13,934 nucleotides of DNA from assembly GCA_016292705.1 (NCBI GenBank), contig JAEDHZ010000018.1, positions 1 to 13,934 of the forward strand, in the 5' to 3' direction. Source of the stretch: Clostridiaceae bacterium. Lineage in GTDB: Bacteria; Bacillota; Clostridia; Oscillospirales; Acutalibacteraceae. The notes under the pieces are model-generated. The model searched no databases. It worked only from the letters and a program-made list of their open reading frames with translations, and was not told the DNA's origin. This document shows, piece after piece, positions 1 to 7,403 of this stretch (positions are counted from its first letter, which is position 1; each line of letters begins with the position of its first letter). Position numbers and translations under genes: made by a program.

Positions 1-8
1 AAACGCAA

Positions 9-1232
9 ATGAGCAGAACCGGTCTTTTCGGCGGAACATTCAATCCGCCGCATATTGCGCATCTGCGCCTCGCCGAAAAGGCGATTGAAGGTGCGGGACT
101 TGACCGTATGATAATTATGCCTGCATTTCTTCCGCCTCATAAAGCTTCGGACAGGCTGCTGAAAGGCGAGGACAGGCTTGAACTTTGCCGACGCACTTTC
201 TGCGGCGCAAAGTATGAAATATCAGACCTTGAGCTTAGGCGCAAAGGAAAAAGCTATACCGTTCGGACAATTGAACAACTCAGAAAGCTGTACCCCGATG
301 ACGAGTTTTTTCTGGTTATCGGTTCGGATATGCTGTTGAGCTTTGATAAGTGGTATCGCTATGAGGACATTCTGAATTGTGCTTCCCTTTGTGTAATGAC
401 AAGGGAAAAATCAGTCAGTCGAAAGACTCTTTCTGAATACTGCAAAAGTGTGTTGAAACTTCCGGAAAACAGATTCATTATTCTTGAATGCGAAGCTTTT
501 GAGCTTTCTTCAACCGAAGTGCGCCAAAAAGCGATGGAGGGAAGAAATCTGAGTGATATGTTGACTGAAAAAGCAAATGAATATATTAAAGAAAAGGCCT
601 TCTATTCGGCCAATCCGACTGATTCTTATGAAAACATCAAAGCACTTTTGAGGGAAAGACTTGACGAAAACCGATATATCCATTCGCTCGGCGTTGCCGA
701 AAGCGCAAAGGAGCTTGCGGATTTGTACGGTGCAGATGAAAACAAGGCATACCTTGCCGGACTTCTTCATGACATCACAAAAAACGAAACCAAAGAAAGA
801 CAGTTGAAATTATTTGAAAGTGATGGTATAATTTTAAGTCAGGTTGAAAAAAATAACCCGAAACTCTGGCATGCAATGACTGCGCCGGTTTATATAAAAA
901 ACAAGCTTGGTATAACCGATGAAGAAATTCTCTCGGCTGTCCGTTATCACACAACGGGAAAAGCCGGAATGAGCTTGCTGGAAAAGATTGTTTATATTGC
1001 CGATTATATTTCTGCCGAGCGTGACTATCCCGATGTTGATGTAATGCGCTCGCTTTCAAAGATCAGCCTTGAAAAGGCGTCGCTTTATTCATTGAAATAT
1101 ACACTCAAAAAGCTTTCAAAAAATGAGTTGGTTATTCATAACGACAGTCTCAGCTTTTATAATGAACTGATAATACTCGGTGTTTCGCTCAGGGATGAAA
1201 CAGAAAGGAAAAATGCCAATGAACGAACTTGA
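9..1232 (+). CDS. nadD: NadD-YqeK fusion: nicotinate-nucleotide adenylyltransferase with C-terminal HD phosphohydrolase
   Basis: A 407-residue protein with two enzymes in series. Residues 1-195 are NadD, which makes nicotinic acid adenine dinucleotide from nicotinate mononucleotide and ATP. The nucleotidyltransferase signature GGTFNPPHIAH lies at 8-18 and the second motif SSTEVR at 167-172. Residues 205-395 are a YqeK-type HD domain with metal ligands H225, H254-D255, H288, H314 and D332; the YqeK family includes symmetrical Ap4A hydrolases. In Bacillus subtilis nadD and yqeK are separate adjacent genes followed by rsfS, so the order is kept and the two genes are merged. There is no stop or frameshift at the junction. 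The ATG at 9 fits the usual NadD N-terminus (MSRTGLFGGTFNPPH), but only 8 bases precede it, so its SD and any promoter lie outside or at the very edge. The 3' end overlaps rsfS by 14 bases. The domain assignments are secure; Ap4A as substrate is inferred from the family. Confidence 0.93.
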   Translation: MSRTGLFGGTFNPPHIAHLRLAEKAIEGAGLDRMIIMPAFLPPHKASDRLLKGEDRLELCRRTFCGAKYEISDLELRRKGKSYTVRTIEQLRKLYPDDEFFLVIGSDMLLSFDKWYRYEDILNCASLCVMTREKSVSRKTLSEYCKSVLKLPENRFIILECEAFELSSTEVRQKAMEGRNLSDMLTEKANEYIKEKAFYSANPTDSYENIKALLRERLDENRYIHSLGVAESAKELADLYGADENKAYLAGLLHDITKNETKERQLKLFESDGIILSQVEKNNPKLWHAMTAPVYIKNKLGITDEEILSAVRYHTTGKAGMSLLEKIVYIADYISAERDYPDVDVMRSLSKISLEKASLYSLKYTLKKLSKNELVIHNDSLSFYNELIILGVSLRDETERKNANERT

Positions 1233-1578
1233 ATTAACAAGAGAAATTGTGAAAGTGCTTGACCGCAAAAAGGCGATTGACATCAAAGCTTTGCGTATCA
1301 ACGAGCTTTCAATTGTTGCTGATTATTTTGTAATAGCTTCCGGTACTTCAAACACCCATGTCAAAGCGCTTGCGGATGAGGTTGAATATGAGCTTTCGCA
1401 AAAGGGGATTGAACCCTCGCACATTGAGGGCAGGGCAACGGGCTGGATACTGCTTGATTACAGTTCAGTCATCGTTCATGTTTTCACCGGTGAAAGTCGA
1501 GAGTATTACAACCTTGAACGGCTCTGGTCGGACGCTGCGCAAATTGATATCAATGATATTACGGATAACAGAGATTAA
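1219..1578 (+). CDS. rsfS: Ribosome silencing factor RsfS
   Basis: A protein of 119 residues in the RsfS/YqeL/YbeB (Iojap, DUF143) family. The family binds ribosomal protein L14 (uL14) on the 50S subunit and blocks subunit joining under nutrient limitation. Visible family features are the ADYFVIASGTSNTHVKAL segment, the GRATGWILLDYSSVIVHVF core and the terminal ESREYYNLERLW. The frame opens further upstream, and ATG codons sit at 1213 and 1219. The AAAGGA at 1204-1209 lies 3 bases before the first and 9 before the second, so 1219 is preferred; the protein then starts MNELELTREIV, as in homologues. The gene overlaps the 3' end of nadD-yqeK by 14 bases, which suggests translational coupling, and it is followed closely by leuS. 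Confidence 0.93.
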   Translation: MNELELTREIVKVLDRKKAIDIKALRINELSIVADYFVIASGTSNTHVKALADEVEYELSQKGIEPSHIEGRATGWILLDYSSVIVHVFTGESREYYNLERLWSDAAQIDINDITDNRD

Positions 1579-1596
1579 ATATACGGAGTGATAAAT

Positions 1597-4002
1597 TTGA
1601 ACTACAACTTTAAAAAGACAGAGAAAAAGTGGCAGGAAAAATGGGAAGAGTGCGGTGTTTTTCATGCTCAGGACAATTCCGAAAAGAAAAAGTTCTATGG
1701 CCTTGTTGAGTTCCCGTATCCAAGCGGAGCCGGAATGCATGTCGGTCACATCAAGGCTTATTCCGGTCTTGAGGTAATCTCAAGAAAGCGCAGAATGGAG
1801 GGCTATAATGTCCTGTTTCCCATAGGCTTTGACGCATACGGACTTCCGACGGAAAACTATGCAATAAAAACCGGAATCCATCCGCGCAAGGTTACTGACA
1901 TGAACATTGAAAAGTTCACAAGTCAGCTCAGAAGAGTCGGTTTTTCCTTCGACTGGACAAGAGTTGTTGACACAACTCAGGAGGATTATTATAAGTGGAC
2001 TCAGTGGATTTTCCTCAAGATGTTTGAAAACGGACTTGCTTTCAGGGATAAAACACTTGTTAACTACTGCCCGTCGTGCAAGGTTGTCCTTTCCAACGAA
2101 GATTCACAGGGCGGAAAGTGCGATATCTGCCACAGCGAAATCGTTCAAAAGTCAAAGGATGTATGGTATCTTCGCATAACCGAATATGCCGACAAACTCC
2201 TTGAGGGACTCAATAAGGTGGATTTCCTCCCCAACATTCGTCTTCAGCAGGAAAACTGGATCGGAAAATCAACCGGTGCATTTGTTGTTTTCAAGCTCAA
2301 GGATATTGACGAAAGCTTCAGAATTTATACTACCCGTCCCGATACCCTTTTCGGTGTAACCTTTATGGTTATGGCACCGGAGCATCCGCTGCTTGATAAG
2401 TATAAAGACCGCATCAGAAATTTTGACGCAGTTGAAGCTTACAGAGCCGAATGTGCAAAGAAGACCGAGTTTGAAAGAACTCAGCTTGTCAAGGACAAAA
2501 CCGGTGTTCGTCTTGACGGCTTTTCGGCAATCAATCCCGTCAACGGAAATGAGATACCTGTCTTTATTTCCGACTATGTAATGATGGGCTACGGTACCGG
2601 AGCAATCATGGCTGTTCCGGCTCATGACCAGCGTGACTATGATTTTGCAAAGAAGTTCGGCGTTGATATCATTGAGGTCATCAAAGGCGGAGATATAGGC
2701 GAAAAAGCATATACCGGCGAGGGTGAAGTTGTCAACTCCGGATTCCTCAACGGATGCAAGAAAAAGGAAGAGGCAATTGAAAAGATGCTTTGCTTCCTCA
2801 AGGAAAAGGGCGTTGGCGAAAAGGGTGTTCAGTATAAGATGAAGGACTGGGCTTTTAACCGTCAGCGTTATTGGGGCGAACCGATTCCTATCGTATATTG
2901 CGATAAGTGCGGAATGGTTCCGGTTCCGTATGAAGAACTTCCGCTGAAGCTTCCCGAAGTTAAGGACTTCAAGCCCGGCTCGGACGGTGAAAGTCCCCTT
3001 GCAAAAATTGAATCCTTTGTCAACTGCACTTGTCCTAAGTGCGGCGGAAAAGCCCGCCGTGAGACAGACACAATGCCGCAGTGGGCAGGTTCTTCGTGGT
3101 ATTTCCTGCGTTACATAGACCCGAATAACAGTGAGCGCTTTGCTGATATGGACAAGCTGCGCTATTGGGGCCCGGTTGACTGGTACAATGGTGGAATGGA
3201 GCATGTAACGCGCCACCTGATTTATTCACGCTTCTGGCATAGGTTCCTTTATGATATCGGTGAAGTTCCGTTTTCCGAACCCTATGCAAAGCGTACCGCT
3301 CAGGGTCTTATTCTTGGCCCCGACGGAGAAAAAATGTCAAAGTCCAAGGGCAATGTTGTTGACCCGAACGATGTTGTTGATGAATTCGGCGCAGATGTTC
3401 TTCGCACATATGTCCTTTTCATGGGTGACTATGAAAAAGCTGCTCCGTGGTCTGAAAACAGCGTTAAAGGCTGCAAGCGCTTCATAGACAGAGTATGGGG
3501 ACTTCAGGATATCGTTAAAGACGGCAAGGGCTTTTCAAAGGAACTTGAAAGCGCATTCCATAAGACAATCAAAAAGGTTACGAGTGACATTGAAAATCTC
3601 AAGTTCAACACTGCGATTGCCGCAATGATGACCTTGCTCAATGAGATTTATGCCGCCGGCTCGATAACAAGAGACGAACTGCGCACTTTCCTGCTTCTTC
3701 TCAATCCGTTCGCACCGCATGTTACAGAGGAGGTCAACGAACTGCTTTCGCTCGGTTCAATGCTTGCCGTGAGTGAATGGCCGTCCTTTGACGAATCAAA
3801 GTGTGCCGATGATACTGTTGAAATTGCGGTTCAGGTCAACGGAAAGCTCCGTGGAAGAATCAGTGTTGCGGCTGATATTTCCGATGCCGATGCAATTGCT
3901 CTTGCCAAGAAAGAGGAAAAAGTTTCAGCTGAACTTGAGGGAAAGAACATCGTCAAAGAGCTTTACATCAAGGGAAGACTCGTAAATATTGTTGCGAAGT
4001 GA
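1597..4002 (+). CDS. leuS: Leucyl-tRNA synthetase
   Basis: Class Ia aminoacyl-tRNA synthetase that charges tRNA-Leu, 801 residues from the chosen start (B. subtilis LeuS is about 804). The HIGH motif appears as HVGH at 48-51 and KMSKS at 579-583. A four-cysteine cluster (C158, C161, C175, C178) and a second one (YCDKC with CTCPKC) look like structural zinc sites. The CP1 editing domain is present, with TTRPDTLFGVTFMV and AVPAHDQRDYDFAKKFG. The C-terminal anticodon-binding domain and the beta-grasp-like tail (VQVNGKLRGRI) are intact. The longest frame would start at GTG 1588, but the SD GGAG (1585-1588) overlaps that codon. The TTG at 1597 lies 8 bases after the SD and gives the family-like start MNYNFKKTEKKWQ, so a UUG start is called. 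It sits 18 bases after rsfS, which leaves no room for a T-box leader. Confidence 0.96.
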   Translation: MNYNFKKTEKKWQEKWEECGVFHAQDNSEKKKFYGLVEFPYPSGAGMHVGHIKAYSGLEVISRKRRMEGYNVLFPIGFDAYGLPTENYAIKTGIHPRKVTDMNIEKFTSQLRRVGFSFDWTRVVDTTQEDYYKWTQWIFLKMFENGLAFRDKTLVNYCPSCKVVLSNEDSQGGKCDICHSEIVQKSKDVWYLRITEYADKLLEGLNKVDFLPNIRLQQENWIGKSTGAFVVFKLKDIDESFRIYTTRPDTLFGVTFMVMAPEHPLLDKYKDRIRNFDAVEAYRAECAKKTEFERTQLVKDKTGVRLDGFSAINPVNGNEIPVFISDYVMMGYGTGAIMAVPAHDQRDYDFAKKFGVDIIEVIKGGDIGEKAYTGEGEVVNSGFLNGCKKKEEAIEKMLCFLKEKGVGEKGVQYKMKDWAFNRQRYWGEPIPIVYCDKCGMVPVPYEELPLKLPEVKDFKPGSDGESPLAKIESFVNCTCPKCGGKARRETDTMPQWAGSSWYFLRYIDPNNSERFADMDKLRYWGPVDWYNGGMEHVTRHLIYSRFWHRFLYDIGEVPFSEPYAKRTAQGLILGPDGEKMSKSKGNVVDPNDVVDEFGADVLRTYVLFMGDYEKAAPWSENSVKGCKRFIDRVWGLQDIVKDGKGFSKELESAFHKTIKKVTSDIENLKFNTAIAAMMTLLNEIYAAGSITRDELRTFLLLLNPFAPHVTEEVNELLSLGSMLAVSEWPSFDESKCADDTVEIAVQVNGKLRGRISVAADISDADAIALAKKEEKVSAELEGKNIVKELYIKGRLVNIVAK

Positions 4003-4053
4003 TTTTTGATTCAAAAAAGCTGCCAAATGTTTTGTATTGTTTAAAATTAACTC

Positions 4054-4082
4054 TTGACAAGCTAAAAATGTTATTGTATAAT
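4054..4082 (+). promoter_or_regulatory. Consensus sigma-A promoter for rpsU
   Basis: A perfect -35 box TTGACA (4054-4059) and a perfect -10 box TATAAT (4077-4082) are separated by 17 bases. This is a full match to the housekeeping promoter consensus. Transcription should begin near 4089, giving a leader of about 55 bases ahead of rpsU. The match predicts high constitutive expression, as expected for a ribosomal protein gene. Confidence 0.93.
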
Positions 4083-4111
4083 ATTTAGCGTATCCTATGT
4101 GGAAATATACC

Positions 4112-4135
4112 CCTGCTAAACAGGCGGAGGGAGGG
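4112..4135 (+). promoter_or_regulatory. rpsU leader: small hairpin and very strong Shine-Dalgarno
   Basis: A 4-bp stem CCTG/CAGG (4112-4115 with 4121-4124, loop of five) is followed at once by GGAGGGAGGG (4126-4135). That stretch offers two overlapping SD registers, with 8 bases to the rpsU ATG. The SD is clear; whether the small hairpin matters is unknown. Confidence 0.6.
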
Positions 4136-4143
4136 AATTATAG

Positions 4144-4320
4144 ATGAGTCAGGTTAAAGTTAAAGAAAACGAATCTCTTGACAGCGCTCTGAGACGATTT
4201 AAAAGACAGACCTCTCGCGACGGAATCATTCAGGAAGTTCGCAAAAGAGAACATTATGAAAAGCCTTCCGTAGCAAGAAAAAAGAAGTCTGAGGCTGCTC
4301 GTAAGCGTAAATACAAGTAA
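4144..4320 (+). CDS. rpsU: 30S ribosomal protein S21 (bS21)
   Basis: A basic protein of 58 residues, the usual bS21 length. It starts MSQVKVKENESLDSALRRFK, contains the conserved QTSRDGIIQEVRKREHYEKP region, and ends in a lysine/arginine-rich tail (ARKKKSEAARKRKYK). bS21 is a late-assembling protein of the 30S platform near the anti-SD region and takes part in initiation. The gene is flanked by its own consensus promoter and intrinsic terminator, so it is probably monocistronic. The gene was read directly from the sequence. Confidence 0.97.
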   Translation: MSQVKVKENESLDSALRRFKRQTSRDGIIQEVRKREHYEKPSVARKKKSEAARKRKYK

Positions 4321-4333
4321 ACCAAAATCTCGG

Positions 4334-4362
4334 CGGGCAATGGTTTTCCATTGCCCGTTTTT
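4334..4362 (+). terminator. Intrinsic terminator of rpsU
   Basis: A perfect 10-bp stem CGGGCAATGG (4334-4343) and CCATTGCCCG (4348-4357) encloses a TTTT loop and is followed by five T residues. It begins 13 bases after the rpsU stop codon. Confidence 0.95.
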
Positions 4363-4370
4363 GTTATAAT
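4362..4370 (+). promoter_or_regulatory. Extended -10 promoter upstream of the Xaa-Pro peptidase gene
   Basis: TGTTATAAT at 4362-4370 is a full TATAAT preceded by the TGn extended -10 motif, placed right after the rpsU terminator. No good -35 box lies at the right distance (the region is inside the terminator stem), as extended -10 promoters allow. Transcription should start near 4377, about 57 bases before the likely start codon. Confidence 0.6.
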
Positions 4371-4377
4371 ATCTTTT

Positions 4378-4409
4378 TGACGGTTGCTCCCGTCAATTGA
4401 GCAGACGGG
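4378..4409 (+). promoter_or_regulatory. Mutually exclusive hairpins in the peptidase leader
   Basis: TGACGG (4378-4383) can pair with CCGTCA (4390-4395). Alternatively CCCGTC (4389-4394) can pair with GACGGG (4404-4409), the only SD-like purine run ahead of the ATG at 4416. The two stems share the same middle strand. The pairings are visible in the sequence; a regulatory role is inference. Confidence 0.35.
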
Positions 4410-4433
4410 TTCAACATGAAAGACGGTGTTTTA

Positions 4434-5498
4434 ATGTCGATTGAAAAACTGAAATATATGCTGCGTGAGCGCAACGCTTCCGCTCTTATTATGAGCGAAG
4501 ATAATATCCGTTATTTTACATCTTTTTCTTCAACAAACGGCTACCTTTTGGTAACGGGCGAAAATGCCTTTTTTCTAACGGACAGCCGCTATTTTGAGGC
4601 TGCCTGCAAAACGATAAAGACAGTTGATGCTGTTTTGCTTTTTGAAAACTTTGAAAAGTCGCTTGTTCCGCTTGTCGGCGAGCTTTGCATCAAGTCGATT
4701 TCCGTTGAGGGCGCAAGAATAACCGTCAAAAGGCTCAATGAACTTCAAAAAAAGTTCTCTGATGTTGAATTTGAAACCCAAAAGCTTGACGGTGAAATTG
4801 AGCTTCTTCGCGCCATGAAAAGTGAAGAGGAGTGTCGGAATATTGTTAAGGCTCAGCGTATTGCGGAAAAGGCGCTTGAAATGCTGCTGCCTGAAGTTAA
4901 GGTCGGGGCTGTTGAACGTGAGCTTTCGCTTGAGCTTGATTACACAATGCTGAAACTCGGCGCTCAGGCACTTTCCTTTGAAACGATTGCTGTTTCCGGA
5001 AAGAACGGTTCAATGCCGCATGGTGTTCCCGGCAGTAAAAGGATTGAATCCGGCGACTTCATTACCTTTGATTTCGGAGCGGTATATAACGACTATCACA
5101 GTGATATGACAAGAACATTTGCTGTCGGGGATGTTTCTGACAAACAGCGTGATGTTTATGAAACGGTTCTGAAAGCACAAAAAGACGCCATTTCTGAAAT
5201 TTGCGCCGGAAAAAGATGTTCTGATATTGACAGGACGGCAAGAGATATTATTGTCGGAAAAGGGTTTGGCGAATACTTCGGACATGGTCTCGGTCACGGG
5301 GTGGGTATTGAAATTCACGAGTTTCCGAATCTTTCTCCGCATAGCGACACAGTTCTTGAAACAGGCCACATTGTAACAGTTGAACCGGGTATATATATCC
5401 CGGGTGAATTTGGAATAAGAATTGAAGATATGGTTTATGTTACCGATGAAGGTTGCCGTAATCTTACTGAATTTCCGAAAGAACTGTGCATATTATAA
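4434..5498 (+). CDS. Xaa-Pro peptidase, M24B family (YqhT/PepP-like)
   Basis: A cytoplasmic metallopeptidase expected to remove an N-terminal residue from peptides with proline in second position. Residues 1-125 form the creatinase-type N-terminal domain (NIRYFTSF, FFLTDSRYFEAA). Residues 133-354 form the pita-bread catalytic domain. The five metal ligands are visible as D213 and D224 (TFDFGAVYNDYHSDMTR), H284 (GHGLGHGVGIEIHE), E317 (VTVEPGIY) and E331 (GIRIEDMVY). The ATG at 4434 gives the family-like start MSIEKLKYMLRERN and 354 residues. An in-frame ATG at 4416 would add MKDGVL; neither has a strong SD, so the start is uncertain by six codons. Only 26 bases separate the gene from hflX, so the two probably share a transcript. 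Confidence 0.92.
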   Translation: MSIEKLKYMLRERNASALIMSEDNIRYFTSFSSTNGYLLVTGENAFFLTDSRYFEAACKTIKTVDAVLLFENFEKSLVPLVGELCIKSISVEGARITVKRLNELQKKFSDVEFETQKLDGEIELLRAMKSEEECRNIVKAQRIAEKALEMLLPEVKVGAVERELSLELDYTMLKLGAQALSFETIAVSGKNGSMPHGVPGSKRIESGDFITFDFGAVYNDYHSDMTRTFAVGDVSDKQRDVYETVLKAQKDAISEICAGKRCSDIDRTARDIIVGKGFGEYFGHGLGHGVGIEIHEFPNLSPHSDTVLETGHIVTVEPGIYIPGEFGIRIEDMVYVTDEGCRNLTEFPKELCIL

Positions 5499-5524
5499 AA
5501 TAACTGTCAAGGGAGGCGTCAGAT

Positions 5525-6793
5525 ATGGAAATGTATGAAAACAAGCAGGAAAAGGAAAGAGCTTTACTTGTTTGCGTTGATACCGGCGAATTTGACGCCG
5601 AGGTTTCCATTAACGAGCTTGAGGAGCTTGCCCATACGGCAGGAGCAGAAGTTCTCGGAAAGCTCATACAAAAAAAGGAGCGACCGGAAGCCGCAACCTT
5701 TGTCGGTGTCGGAAAGCTTGCTGAAATCATTGCGTTTTGCTCGGCCCAGGATATTGACCTGTTGATTTTTGACAGTGAACTCACTCCGTCGCAGCAGCGT
5801 AACCTTGAAAAGCTTACCGGTGTGCGTGTGATTGACCGGACCATGCTTATTCTTGATATCTTTGCTGCAAGAGCAAGAACAGGCGAGGGCAAGCTTCAGG
5901 TTGAACTTGCTCAATTGAAATACTCTTTGCCCCGTCTTGCCGGACAGGGTCAGACGCTTTCCCGTCTCGGAGGCGGAATTGGAACAAGGGGTCCCGGTGA
6001 AACAAAGCTTGAAAGTGATCGAAGACATATCAACAGACGAATCAAAAAGCTTGAAGAACAGCTTTGCGAACTTGAAAAGCGCCGTGACCTTTTGCGGAGA
6101 CGACGCAGAAAAGACGGTGTCCAGACCGTTGCAATAGTCGGTTATACAAATGCAGGAAAATCAACGCTTATGAACGCATTGACGAATGCGGGCGTTTTGG
6201 CTGAAGACAAGCTCTTTGCAACCCTCGATCCAACATCCCGTGCGCTGACTCTGCCTGACGGCAGGAGCGTAATGCTTGTTGACACGGTCGGTCTGATACG
6301 CAGATTGCCGCACAAACTTGTTGAAGCATTCAAATCAACTCTTGAAGAAGCAGCGCAAGCATCGGTCATCCTTAATGTCTGCGATGCTTCGGACGAGCAT
6401 TGCTCACAGCACCTTGAAGTAACAAAAAAAGTTCTTGATGAGCTTGGCTGTTCTTCAACCCCTGTGGTTACAGTGATGAACAAATGCGACTTGGTCGGTG
6501 ATGTTTATTCAATGCCGACTTTTGGAAAAACCGTTCTGATCTCGGCTCTTAATGAACGCGGATTTGAGCAACTGCTTTCGGCAATTCAAAATGAACTTCC
6601 TCAGACCCGGAAAACTGCCTCTTTTCTGATTCCGTTCAAAAACGGTGCTGCAGCCGCAAGAATAAGGTACGAGGGTGTTGTTCATGAGGAGGAGTACCGT
6701 GAAAGCGGACTTTATATGCGGGCTACAGCTGAAATGTCCCTTCTTGACGAATATAAGGAATGGATAATTGAAGGCGATGAAAACGGCGATTAA
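5525..6793 (+). CDS. hflX: Ribosome-associated GTPase HflX
   Basis: A 422-residue TRAFAC-class GTPase that binds the 50S subunit and, in characterised bacteria, splits stalled or hibernating ribosomes. The N-terminal HflX domain spans about 10-195 with the diagnostic GGGIGTRGPGETKLESDRR (149-167) and a long basic helix after it. The G domain shows G1 GYTNAGKS (206-213), G2 around FATLDPTSR (231-239), G3 DTVG (253-256), G4 NKCD (319-322) and G5 SAL (340-342). A C-terminal domain follows. A strong SD, AGGGAGG at 5510-5516, lies 8 bases before the ATG. The stop codon overlaps the 3' end of the opposing DUF4830-like gene by 4 bases, and no hairpin terminator was seen at the junction. Confidence 0.96.
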   Translation: MEMYENKQEKERALLVCVDTGEFDAEVSINELEELAHTAGAEVLGKLIQKKERPEAATFVGVGKLAEIIAFCSAQDIDLLIFDSELTPSQQRNLEKLTGVRVIDRTMLILDIFAARARTGEGKLQVELAQLKYSLPRLAGQGQTLSRLGGGIGTRGPGETKLESDRRHINRRIKKLEEQLCELEKRRDLLRRRRRKDGVQTVAIVGYTNAGKSTLMNALTNAGVLAEDKLFATLDPTSRALTLPDGRSVMLVDTVGLIRRLPHKLVEAFKSTLEEAAQASVILNVCDASDEHCSQHLEVTKKVLDELGCSSTPVVTVMNKCDLVGDVYSMPTFGKTVLISALNERGFEQLLSAIQNELPQTRKTASFLIPFKNGAAAARIRYEGVVHEEEYRESGLYMRATAEMSLLDEYKEWIIEGDENGD

Positions 6794-7314
6794 GCCGCTG
6801 TTTCTGAGGTGTTGCTCACTGTTGATCTTTCCTGCGGAAAATCAAAGGTATGCATGAAGCCGGAAAGCTCCGTGCTTGAAATGTCTCCGCCGATAACAAC
6901 CCCGTCAAGAACAAGCAGGTTTGCTCTGATGACGCCCTCGCTGTTTTCATAGCCGGGGTAGTTTCTGACATAATATGACCAGCATTTCACCCTTGCACCC
7001 TTGTATTTTTCAAGGTCGAGCTTTTGTTGCTTTTGTATAGCATTGTATTGATTATACACATCGTCAAATTCTTCGGGAATGACAACCTCCTTGACTTCGG
7101 CCGGTTCTTCTGAAACATCCCACCCGAACTGTGAAAGGAAGGAAAGCCGTTCTTCAGCTGTCCCGGCTTTATAAACAATTCCGTTCATTTTTGAAACGGG
7201 TGCGCTTTTGCTCTTTCTGACAGCGTATACTCCGCCTATTGTTGCAAAAACTGCAACGGCTGCAATGAGTGCAATTGTTTTCAGACTTGACGATTTTACT
7301 GAGACATAAAACAT
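6790..7314 (-). CDS. DUF4830-like membrane-anchored protein
   Basis: A 174-residue protein with a single hydrophobic N-terminal segment (about 10-31), preceded by few charges and followed by RKSKS. It most likely acts as a signal anchor that places the rest outside the membrane. The body (about 50-160) resembles the DUF4830 family of Firmicutes, with an FLSQFGWDV segment, an IPEEFDDVYNQYN segment, a QKLDLEKYKG segment and a late NLLVLDGVVIGGDISS strand. This assignment is from memory of the family, and no function is known. The SD AAAGGTGG (minus strand, 7329-7322) lies 7 bases before the ATG. The gene is convergent with hflX and divergent from the GH13 gene, so it is its own unit; no clear promoter was found. 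Confidence 0.8.
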   Translation of the reverse strand: MFYVSVKSSSLKTIALIAAVAVFATIGGVYAVRKSKSAPVSKMNGIVYKAGTAEERLSFLSQFGWDVSEEPAEVKEVVIPEEFDDVYNQYNAIQKQQKLDLEKYKGARVKCWSYYVRNYPGYENSEGVIRANLLVLDGVVIGGDISSTELSGFMHTFDFPQERSTVSNTSETAA

Positions 7315-7365
7315 ATTCAGTCCACCTTTACCTGTTTAAATCAGCAGTTACCTGATATATCCTAT

Positions 7366-7390
7366 GCCCGTTTGGGGCGAATCATGATTC
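7366..7390. promoter_or_regulatory. Palindrome and short hairpin between the divergent DUF4830-like and GH13 genes
   Basis: A perfect 12-bp palindrome, GAATCATGATTC (7379-7390), directly abuts the SD of the GH13 gene (AAAGGAAG, 7391-7398). Just upstream, GCCC (7366-7369) and GGGC (7375-7378) can form a 4-bp stem. The 89-base gap must hold promoters for both genes, but no convincing -35/-10 pair was seen. An operator for a sugar-responsive repressor is possible but unproven. Confidence 0.35.
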
Positions 7391-7403
7391 AAAGGAAGTC
7401 TTT

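Noticed and set aside
1579..1596. T-box riboswitch upstream of leuS
   Set aside because: The gap to rsfS is 18 bases, far too short for a T-box, and none was seen within rsfS.
2269..3216. A 315-codon open frame on the minus strand opposite leuS
   Set aside because: It lies wholly inside leuS, has no recognisable domain, and is explained by codon bias of the real gene on the other strand.
4003..4017. TTTTTGATTCAAAAA dyad after leuS as a terminator
   Set aside because: The stem is only A-T pairs with almost no loop and no following T tract, so it should not terminate transcription.
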